A program made the position numbers and the translations under genes. Shown one piece after another: positions 7,815 through 14,709 of a DNA stretch of 35,693 bases; position 1 is the stretch's first letter, and the number at the start of each line of letters is the position of its first letter. The stretch comes from an uncultured Algimonas sp. (GTDB lineage: Bacteria; Pseudomonadota; Alphaproteobacteria; Caulobacterales; Maricaulaceae). The notes under the pieces were generated by a model that was given only the letters and a program-made list of their open reading frames with translations, did not search any database and was not told the origin of the DNA. The stretch lies in assembly GCF_947498175.1 (NCBI RefSeq), contig NZ_CANMJB010000015.1, forward strand, positions 1-35,693. The letters run 5' to 3'.

Positions 7815-9956
7815 ATGCCGCGAACGCCCAATCCGCTTTATTTCAACCGGGAGCTTTCCTGGTTGCAGTTCAACACGCGCGTGATGGAGGAAGCCCGGAA
7901 CAAGTCGGTGCCTTTGCTGGAACGGTTGCGCTTCCTGTCGATCTCGGCTTCGAACCTCGATGAGTTCTACATGGTCCGCGTCGCCGGGCTCAGAACGCAG
8001 ATGCTGGCCGGGATGAACGCGCCCAGTTTCGACGGGCTGACCCCTGAACGGCAGCTGGACAAGATAGCCAAACAGGTGGACCGCCTGATCGAGGCGCAGG
8101 AACGATGCTGGGTGACCTTGCGCTCGGAACTGGCCAGCAAGAAGATCGTGGTCTCGCGCGTCGCCGATCTGGACGATGAGGCCAAAACGGACCTGCATGA
8201 GCGGTTCGAAACGCAGATCCTTCCGCTCTTGTCGCCGCTCGCCGTGGATGCGGCGCATCCGTTTCCATTCCTGTCCAATCTGTCGCTGGGTCTGGCCGCC
8301 TCGTTGACCCATCGGGCGGCGCCCGACGACAGCGCGTTCGGCCTGGTGCCGATCCCGGCGCACCTGCCGCGCTTCCTGCAGCTCGCCGCCGGATCCAAGA
8401 AACGCGACTATGTCATGATGGAGGATGTGATCGGTCATTTCCTGCCCGATCTGTTCCCTGACTCCGACATCGACAGCCAGGGACTGTTCCGCATCACGCG
8501 CGACAGCGACATCGCCATCGACGAGGAGGCCGAAGACCTCGTCCAGCATTTCGAATTCCTGCTCAAGGAACGCCGCCGCGGGCGGGTGATCCGGCTGGAA
8601 CTCAATGAAGGCATCGAACCGGATCTGCGTCACTTCCTGATCGAAAGCTTCGAGTGCTGGGACGAAGACATCCAGGAGGCTAAATATCTCGGCATGGTTG
8701 ACCTCAAGGGTCTGATCGACAATGGGCGGCACGACCTGCTGTTCCCGCCCTTTACGGCGCGCTTCCCCGAACGCATCCGTGATTTGGACGGCAACCATTT
8801 CGCGGCCATCGCGGCCAAGGACATTCTCGTTCACCATCCCTACGAGGAATTCGACGTCGTCATCCAGTTCCTGCGCCAGGCGGCACGCGATCCGGACGTG
8901 GTCGTCATCAAGCAGACGCTTTACCGCACATCCGATGACAGCCCGATCGTGCGCGCCCTGATCGATGCGGCGGAGTCCGGTAAAAGCGTCACGGCGTTAG
9001 TCGAGATCCAGGCCCGGTTCGACGAGGCGACCAACCTGAAGTTCGCCCGCGATCTCGAACGGGCCGGCGTGCAGGTCGTCTACGGCCTGCTCGGTTTCAA
9101 GACCCATGCCAAGGTCAGCCTCGTCATCCGCCGGGAAGGGGAGACGTTGCAGACCTACACCCATCTCGGCACGGGCAATTACCACGCGCTCAACGCCAAG
9201 ATCTACACGGATCTGGCCCTGTTCACCGCCGATCCGGTCATCGGTTCGGATGTCGGCAAGCTGTTCAACTTCGTCACCAGCTCGTCCCGTCCGCGCGACC
9301 TGCAGAAGCTCGTTCTGGCTCCGCACGGGCTGCGCGATGCGCTCTATGTCCACATCGATGCGGAGATCGCCAACGCCAAAGCGGGCCGCCCATCCGGCAT
9401 CTGGGCGAAGATGAACGCGCTGGTGGACCAAGGCATAATCGACAAGCTCTACGAAGCCAGCCGGGCCGGCGTCCCGATCGACCTGGTCGTGCGCGGCATC
9501 TGTTGCCTGAGGCCGGGTGTGAAAGGTCTGTCGGAGACCATCAACGTCAAATCGATCGTTGGCCGCTATCTGGAACACTCGCGCATCGTGGCTTTCGGAA
9601 ACGGGCACGAATTGCCATCTCATAATGCCAAGCTGTTCATGAGCTCCGCCGACTGGATGCCGCGCAATCTGGACCGCCGCATCGAAACGCTGGTCCCGAT
9701 CGAAAGCCCGACCGTTCACGATCAGGTGCTGGACCAGATCATGGTGGCGAACCTGATGGACAATACGAATAGCTGGGACCTCCAGGCGTCAGGCAAATAT
9801 GTCCGACGGAAACTGCAGGAGGGCGAAATCCCGTTTTCCGCGCACCAATATTTCATGGACAACCCGTCTCTGTCGGGACGGGGCGAAGCGCTGGAGAAAT
9901 CACGCCCGGCCGAATTGCCCGACCCGCCGCGCTTTACGCCGCGGCTGGTGTCCTGA
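7815..9956 (+). CDS. ppk1: Polyphosphate kinase 1
   Basis: PPK1 reversibly makes inorganic polyphosphate from ATP. The protein has 713 aa, the normal family length. The N-terminus (YFNRELSWLQFNTRVMEEA) and the segment LSISASNLDEFYMVR are diagnostic. The autophosphorylated histidine is H431 in KTHAKVSLV, followed by YTHLGTGNYH, and the second catalytic histidine is H603 in SHNAKLFMSSADW. ATG 7815 is chosen over the upstream TTG 7791 because the family N-terminus begins here. The gene runs into ppx; its stop region supplies the ppx ribosome-binding site, so the synthesis and breakdown enzymes are probably translated from one message. Confidence 0.97.
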   Translation: MPRTPNPLYFNRELSWLQFNTRVMEEARNKSVPLLERLRFLSISASNLDEFYMVRVAGLRTQMLAGMNAPSFDGLTPERQLDKIAKQVDRLIEAQERCWVTLRSELASKKIVVSRVADLDDEAKTDLHERFETQILPLLSPLAVDAAHPFPFLSNLSLGLAASLTHRAAPDDSAFGLVPIPAHLPRFLQLAAGSKKRDYVMMEDVIGHFLPDLFPDSDIDSQGLFRITRDSDIAIDEEAEDLVQHFEFLLKERRRGRVIRLELNEGIEPDLRHFLIESFECWDEDIQEAKYLGMVDLKGLIDNGRHDLLFPPFTARFPERIRDLDGNHFAAIAAKDILVHHPYEEFDVVIQFLRQAARDPDVVVIKQTLYRTSDDSPIVRALIDAAESGKSVTALVEIQARFDEATNLKFARDLERAGVQVVYGLLGFKTHAKVSLVIRREGETLQTYTHLGTGNYHALNAKIYTDLALFTADPVIGSDVGKLFNFVTSSSRPRDLQKLVLAPHGLRDALYVHIDAEIANAKAGRPSGIWAKMNALVDQGIIDKLYEASRAGVPIDLVVRGICCLRPGVKGLSETINVKSIVGRYLEHSRIVAFGNGHELPSHNAKLFMSSADWMPRNLDRRIETLVPIESPTVHDQVLDQIMVANLMDNTNSWDLQASGKYVRRKLQEGEIPFSAHQYFMDNPSLSGRGEALEKSRPAELPDPPRFTPRLVS

Positions 9957-9969
9957 GGTTGTCCGCCTG
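9953..9969 (+). promoter_or_regulatory. Ribosome-binding site and CTG start of ppx
   Basis: CTGAGG at 9953-9958 overlaps the ppk1 stop and lies 8 bp before a CTG codon at 9967. In the ppx frame there is no ATG, GTG or TTG between 9799 and 10015. The GTG at 10015 would remove almost everything before the catalytic strand. CTG initiation with termination-reinitiation coupling is the best reading. Confidence 0.55.
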
Positions 9970-11481
9970 ACCGATCCGTTCAACGTTCCGCAGACCGGCC
10001 CCAGACAGGCAGGCGTGCTCGATATCGGATCCAACTCGATCCGCTTCGTCGTCTATGAAATCTACGGCTCGCACTTCACCCCCGTCTACAACGAAAAGGT
10101 TCTGGCGGGCCTTGGCCGTGAACTGAAGAAGACGGGGCGCCTGTCCGAAGATGGCAAGGCGCTCGCCTTGACCAGCCTCGATCGGTTCAAGGCCATTGCC
10201 GATGCGCGCGGACTGACGCAATTGCTGGTCGGCGCCACTGCCGCCATGCGCGAAGCCGATGACGCGCCCGACTTCATCGAGCAAATCCGCAAGCAGACCG
10301 GACTGGAGGTCGCCCCTATATCCGGCAAGGAAGAAGCGCGCCTTTCCGCTTTAGGTTTGCTGGCAGGCGATCCGGCAGCGCGCGGCTTGGCCGCTGACCT
10401 GGGCGGTGCGTCGTTGGAGTTGATCCGCATCGACGGCCGGACACCGGGCAAGCGCCGGTCCTTGCCGCTCGGCCCGTTCGATGCGGTGGGTCCGGACCTG
10501 CGCGATGCCGATTATCCGGCCCTCATCCCGTCGATCGACAAAGCGCTCGCGGCGTTGCCGGACATCTTGTGGGACACTGATACGCTCTACCTGATCGGCG
10601 GGGCATGGCGGAACCTGACCGCCATCCACATGACGCGCTCGCTCTACCCGCTGAAGACCATGCAGAATTATGCGCTCGATACGCTCGATGCGTCACTGCT
10701 CGCGCGGTGGGCCTATAATGAGGGCCGCGAGGCGTTGTTCGACTGGCCGGGTCTGAGGCAGCGCCGTGCGGAAACCCTGCCCTATTCGGGTCTGTTGCTC
10801 GAACGGTTGATCCGGGTCTTGCAACCGCGACGGGTCGAGGTGTCGCTGACAGGGTTGCGCGAAGGCATGGTGTTCGACCATCTGCCGCCCGCGGTCCAAT
10901 CGCGCGATGCGTTGCTGGACGGATGCCGCGACTTCGCGTCGGGTTTGCTGCAATCCGAACTTTTCGGTCCGCCTCTGATGCAATTCACCGACGCGGTCGC
11001 CGATGCGGTGCCGGAGGCGTTCGGGGCGGAGGCGGATCGGCGCTTGCGGCACGCCGCTTGCCTGCTGGCCGGTCTCGGCAAGAACCTCCATCCGGACTAC
11101 CGGGCCGAACTGGTGTTCGAAGACGTGCTCTACGCACCGATTTCGGGCTTGTCCCACCCGCAGCGCGTCTGGCTGGCCCTGACCCTGTTCCGGTCCGCGA
11201 CACGCAGCCGCACACCGCCCAACAGCGATGCGGTGGATCTGCTGCTGACGGACACCCAGGTCGCAGCGGCAGAAGCGCTCGGCGCGGCGATCCGTCTGGC
11301 CATCGTGGCGACGGGGCGAACGCCGGATCTGGTCGGTGCGCTGAAGCTGACCCATGACAACGGCACCGTCCGCCTCGGTAGCGACGTGCCTGCGCTGCTG
11401 ACGGAGCAGGTCGAATTCCGCCTGAGAAAACTGGCGGACCGGCTCGGCCTCGATCACTGTGTCGAGAGAGGTGCAGCCTGA
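9967..11481 (+). CDS. ppx: Exopolyphosphatase / guanosine pentaphosphatase (Ppx/GppA family)
   Basis: This enzyme of the ASKHA superfamily releases phosphate from polyphosphate ends or removes phosphate from pppGpp. The N-terminal phosphate-binding motif VLDIGSNSIRFVVYE begins about residue 17 counted from CTG 9967. Other motifs are AVGATAAMREA-like (VGATAAMREADD), ISGKEEARLS and ADLGGASLEL. The C-terminal part is the helical HD-like domain common to full-length members. Length is 504 aa from CTG 9967; from GTG 10015 it would start directly at the first strand. It directly follows ppk1, with stop and ribosome-binding site overlapping. Whether it prefers polyphosphate or pppGpp cannot be read from sequence; the ppk1 linkage favours polyphosphate. 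Confidence 0.92.
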   Translation: MTDPFNVPQTGPRQAGVLDIGSNSIRFVVYEIYGSHFTPVYNEKVLAGLGRELKKTGRLSEDGKALALTSLDRFKAIADARGLTQLLVGATAAMREADDAPDFIEQIRKQTGLEVAPISGKEEARLSALGLLAGDPAARGLAADLGGASLELIRIDGRTPGKRRSLPLGPFDAVGPDLRDADYPALIPSIDKALAALPDILWDTDTLYLIGGAWRNLTAIHMTRSLYPLKTMQNYALDTLDASLLARWAYNEGREALFDWPGLRQRRAETLPYSGLLLERLIRVLQPRRVEVSLTGLREGMVFDHLPPAVQSRDALLDGCRDFASGLLQSELFGPPLMQFTDAVADAVPEAFGAEADRRLRHAACLLAGLGKNLHPDYRAELVFEDVLYAPISGLSHPQRVWLALTLFRSATRSRTPPNSDAVDLLLTDTQVAAAEALGAAIRLAIVATGRTPDLVGALKLTHDNGTVRLGSDVPALLTEQVEFRLRKLADRLGLDHCVERGAA

Positions 11482-11484
11482 GCG

Positions 11485-11518
11485 GGTTTCGATGACGGAA
11501 GCGCGACGAAACCGTCAT
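11485..11518 (+). other. Two mutually exclusive 7-bp stems after ppx
   Basis: GGTTTCG (11485-11491) can pair with CGAAACC (11507-11513). ATGACGG (11492-11498) can pair with CCGTCAT (11512-11518). The two stems share bases, and the zero-length junctions make a pseudoknot unlikely, so they are alternatives. No T-run follows, so this is not an ordinary intrinsic terminator. Confidence 0.5.
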
Positions 11519-11652
11519 GGAGCTGTGCCTTGCCAGCCACCGGTTTTTCCGCGACATTCGGGATGCGAATCGTAAACGGAGTCCTGAGCTTTCAGTCTGA
11601 CCGCCGCACATGACCGCACGGAATTCCGGCCAACCACCGTGGGAGGCCGCCT

Positions 11653-12246
11653 GTGAGCGCGTCACCGATCGCTTATAAAGACATCGCCGCCGCTGTTCCG
11701 GTCAGTCAGGGAAACTATCCCTGCCTCATCCTGAATGCGGACTATCAGCCCCTATCCTATTTCCCGTTGTCCCTCTGGTCTTGGCAGGACGCGATCAAAG
11801 CCGTGTTCCTCGACCGTGTGAATGTGGTCGATCACTACGAACAATGCGTCCGCAGCCCGAACTTCGAAATGCAGATGCCGTCCGTCGTGGCGCTGAAGGA
11901 CTACGTTCCGCAAAATCGCAATCCGGCCTTCACGCGGTTCAACCTGTTCCTGCGCGACGGGTTCAAATGCGTCTATTGCGGCTCCCCGGACGAATTGACC
12001 TTCGACCACGTCCTGCCGCGCCGACTGGGCGGCAAGACCAGCTGGTCGAACATCGTCGCGGCCTGTTCGTCCTGCAACCTCAAGAAGGGCGGGCGTCACC
12101 CCAAGGAGGCGCGCATGCATCCGCGTATCAAACCGCGCCGTCCCACCATGCACCAGCTGCAAACGCAAGGGCGGCGTTTTCCGCCCAACTATCTGCATGA
12201 TAGCTGGCTCGACTATCTTTATTGGGATGTCGAATTGAGAGGGTGA
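11653..12246 (+). CDS. HNH endonuclease-fold protein
   Basis: This 197-aa protein has a beta-beta-alpha-metal HNH core in the middle third: CVYCG, then LTFDHVLPRRLGGKTSWSNIVAACSSCNLKKGGR. Two CxxC pairs would bind structural zinc, and the DH plus N residues fit the catalytic metal site. The N-terminal region (PCLILNADYQPLSYFPLSLWSWQDAIKAVF) is characteristic of a single-domain HNH family that is widespread as a chromosomal gene in alphaproteobacteria. Its physiological target is not known to me. It starts at GTG 11653 with a strong GGGAGG site at 11641-11646. It is not in a phage or toxin context, so I regard it as a housekeeping nuclease-like protein. Confidence 0.9.
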   Translation: MSASPIAYKDIAAAVPVSQGNYPCLILNADYQPLSYFPLSLWSWQDAIKAVFLDRVNVVDHYEQCVRSPNFEMQMPSVVALKDYVPQNRNPAFTRFNLFLRDGFKCVYCGSPDELTFDHVLPRRLGGKTSWSNIVAACSSCNLKKGGRHPKEARMHPRIKPRRPTMHQLQTQGRRFPPNYLHDSWLDYLYWDVELRG

Positions 12247-12296
12247 GGCGGGCCGCCGCGCTTGACACGGGCGCGTGCAGTCCCAAGGTCATACGC

Positions 12297-12458
12297 ATGA
12301 GGATACACCCTTACGCCATTCTGCTCGGCATCGCGATCGGGCTCATGAGCCTCTACGCGCTACGCCATCCGGTCTTCGCCGTGATGGCCGGCCTGATCGC
12401 TGTCCTCGGCATCGACATGATCGTGCGCGTGTCGAAAGACTGGCCGAAGAAACGTTAG
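12297..12458 (+). CDS. Small membrane protein (53 aa)
   Basis: This protein starts at ATG 12297 (MRIHPYAILLGIAIGL) and has two closely spaced hydrophobic segments (about residues 5-21 and 27-44) and a basic end (SKDWPKKR). It is therefore probably an inner-membrane hairpin with a cytoplasmic C-terminus. I do not recognise a family. It is on the same strand as the HNH gene, 50 bp downstream, and converges on sufE with 15 bp between the stop codons. Confidence 0.65.
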   Translation: MRIHPYAILLGIAIGLMSLYALRHPVFAVMAGLIAVLGIDMIVRVSKDWPKKR

Positions 12459-12473
12459 AGCCCGTTCCAAGGC

Positions 12474-12905
12474 TCAAGCGATCGCGGCACCCGCTTCGCG
12501 CTTGATCCGGGCCACCATGCTACGCAGGCCGTTGGCGCGCTGGCTCGACAGATGTTCGGACAGTCCGAGCGCGTCGAACAGGCCGTCCGCGTCCAGGTCC
12601 CGGATCGTCGTGTCGGGCTTGTTCGAAAAGACCTGTGTGGCGATAGCCACCAGTCCCCGCACGATATGGGCGTCGGAATCGCCGCGAAAGACGAGATGCC
12701 CCGCATCATTACGCTGGCTCGCCAACCAGACCTGCGACGCGCAACCGCGTACCTTGTTGGCCTCGGTTTGCTCGGAAGCGGGCAACGGCTCCATCGCCTT
12801 GCCCAGATCGATGACGTGCATGTAGCGCTCCTCCCACCCGTCCAGGAAGGCGAAGTCCTCGATCAGGTCGGCGACATCGTCGGGCCAGTTTTGCATTTCG
12901 CTCAT
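12474..12905 (-). CDS. sufE: SufE-family sulfur acceptor protein
   Basis: SufE takes persulfide sulfur from the cysteine desulfurase SufS and passes it to the SufBCD scaffold for Fe-S cluster assembly. The 143-aa protein has the active-site cysteine C55 in NKVRGCASQVWL. The typical start (DLIEDFAFLDGWEERYMHVIDLG) and C-terminal helix (SSQRANGLRSMVARI) are also present. ATG 12905 is chosen; the frame extends upstream to 12959 but without family-like sequence. No suf operon is visible here; a stand-alone sufE is common in alphaproteobacteria. Confidence 0.94.
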   Translation of the reverse strand: MSEMQNWPDDVADLIEDFAFLDGWEERYMHVIDLGKAMEPLPASEQTEANKVRGCASQVWLASQRNDAGHLVFRGDSDAHIVRGLVAIATQVFSNKPDTTIRDLDADGLFDALGLSEHLSSQRANGLRSMVARIKREAGAAIA

Positions 12906-13078
12906 TCTTGCGCAGATAGGGCGCGTCTTGAGCCCCCGCAAGCGCATGCGACGAGACACTGAGCGGTTGTGCGGCGCCGGAAATCTCCCCTCACGCGCGA
13001 AGGGGTTGGCGAAATTCCTGTAACTCGGCCTTTCAAGGTCAATGTTTCGCGTTAGTGAAGATCCATGAGCGAAGTTTC

Positions 13079-14680
13079 ATGAACCGAGTCGCCGACATGT
13101 CGCTGGGGCCGCGACTGATGGGCCCGATGCTGATCTGGCTGGTCGTGATGATCGCCGGGGCGGCCGTTGCCATCTACGCGACCGGCGCGGTCGATCCCAT
13201 CGGCAAGATCGCCGTCGGACTGGCGTTGCCCGCCTTGCTGTCGCTATTGCTGATGCCGGCCTTGCACCGGACCTGGTCCCAGGTTGTCCTGCTGTCGCTC
13301 TGGACCGGTTTCGCGGTCATGGTGACGCTGATCGGCGGACTGTTCCCGATTGCGATCACCTTCCTGTGCATCCCTGCCATCGCCATGCTGTTCACGCGCG
13401 AACGGGTCGTGGAAGCGCTCGTGCTCGCCGCTCTGGCGTTGATCGCGACATTGCTGTCGCTGACGCTGATGGACTTTGACGGCTCGCCCCTGGCGGAGTC
13501 CGCTGTAGGCGTGCTGGCGGTGCTGGGCACGGCCGGGACGCTGGCCCTGACGGTCGCGTCCATGATCGCCGGCACCCAGGCGCGCGATGGTGAAGCCCGG
13601 TCCGTCGCCACCACCAACGATTGGGCGGACGGCCTTGCGGGAAGCGTGTTGAAGTTCGATGCCGATGGGCGGATGACGGCCGCCAATGCAGACGCGCTCG
13701 ACCGGTTCGGCATTAAGGATCCGCGCGCGGTCCGCCTGGACACTGTTCTGGCAGGTGAGCCCGGGAACAGGCTGTGCGAGACGGCGGAGCTGGCCGGTCG
13801 GACCGGCCGACCGTCCGTCGTGCGCGTGACCGCCTCAGACGAAGACGGGTTCAGCAGTCTGGACCTGAACGTCGCGCCAACGGATGGCGGCGGCGTGATC
13901 CTCCATGCGATCGACCGCACGGAAGATGCGGAGCAGCTCGAAACGTTCCGCCGTCTGCAGACGGTGGCCGAACGCGAAGCCGCCGAAAAGACGTTGTTCT
14001 TCGCCGGTGTCAGCCATGAGCTGCGCACGCCGCTGAATGCGATCATCGGGTTTTCAGACATGATGCGGTCCCGCCTGTTCGGTCCCCTTCCGGGAAAATA
14101 CGCCGAGTATGCGGATCTCATCCACGATAGCGGCCAGTACATGCTCGATTTGATCGGGGACGTGCTCGATCTGTCCAAGGTCGAAGCCGGGAAGTACACG
14201 CTCGTGTCCGACACGTTCGACATGGCGGACGTGGTGCGCAGTTCTGTGAAGATGATCCGGCCGTCCGCCGATTCGGCCGAAGTCGGGATCCAAATCGACG
14301 TTCCAGAAGACGACCCGTTGCTCGTCACGGCCGACCGCAAGGCGATGCGGCAGATCCTGCTGAACCTGCTTTCCAATGCCGTGAAGTTCTCGCCGCGCGG
14401 CGGCACGATCATCATCAAGGCGCGTCCCGAAGACGGCGGCATGATGCTGGCCGTTCTGGACGAGGGGCCGGGGATGAGCGATGCAGACATCGCTCGCGCC
14501 GGTGAACCGTTCTCACAGGGAAGTTCGGGTCAGGAAACCGAAGCGCGCGGTTCGGGTCTGGGCTTATCGCTGGTTCGTATCCTGGCCGAGCTGCATGGCG
14601 GGCGGTTGGTGATCCGCAACCGGATAGAGGGCGGTACCGATGCCCGCATCCATGTGCCGCCTCTGATGATCGACGGCTGA
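13079..14680 (+). CDS. Membrane sensor histidine kinase, DivJ/PleC-like
   Basis: This 533-aa inner-membrane kinase has five to six hydrophobic segments in residues 10-165 and a PAS-like region about 180-285 (GSVLKFDADGRMTAANADAL). The HisKA domain has the phosphoacceptor H313 in VSHELRTPLNAIIGFSDMM. The HATPase domain has the N box (LLNLLSNAVKF), G1 (DEGPGM) and G2 (GSGLGLSL). The HisKA sequence is of the DivJ/PleC/PdhS type that controls DivK and PleD in the alphaproteobacterial cell cycle, and six N-terminal helices resemble DivJ. The identity as DivJ is inference, and other PAS kinases share this type. No response regulator is adjacent. The start is ATG 13079, with an in-frame GTG at 13055 as alternative. 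Confidence 0.85.
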   Translation: MNRVADMSLGPRLMGPMLIWLVVMIAGAAVAIYATGAVDPIGKIAVGLALPALLSLLLMPALHRTWSQVVLLSLWTGFAVMVTLIGGLFPIAITFLCIPAIAMLFTRERVVEALVLAALALIATLLSLTLMDFDGSPLAESAVGVLAVLGTAGTLALTVASMIAGTQARDGEARSVATTNDWADGLAGSVLKFDADGRMTAANADALDRFGIKDPRAVRLDTVLAGEPGNRLCETAELAGRTGRPSVVRVTASDEDGFSSLDLNVAPTDGGGVILHAIDRTEDAEQLETFRRLQTVAEREAAEKTLFFAGVSHELRTPLNAIIGFSDMMRSRLFGPLPGKYAEYADLIHDSGQYMLDLIGDVLDLSKVEAGKYTLVSDTFDMADVVRSSVKMIRPSADSAEVGIQIDVPEDDPLLVTADRKAMRQILLNLLSNAVKFSPRGGTIIIKARPEDGGMMLAVLDEGPGMSDADIARAGEPFSQGSSGQETEARGSGLGLSLVRILAELHGGRLVIRNRIEGGTDARIHVPPLMIDG

Positions 14681-14709
14681 GGAAGATCGGCGCTAGACAA
14701 GTGTGAGGA

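Noticed and set aside
11485-11518. H-type pseudoknot after ppx
   Set aside because: The order of the arms fits, but the crossing loops would have zero length and the two 3' arms share two bases, so it is not sterically sensible.
12262-12294. Promoter with TTGACA at 12262 for the small membrane protein
   Set aside because: No acceptable -10 box lies 16-19 bp downstream.
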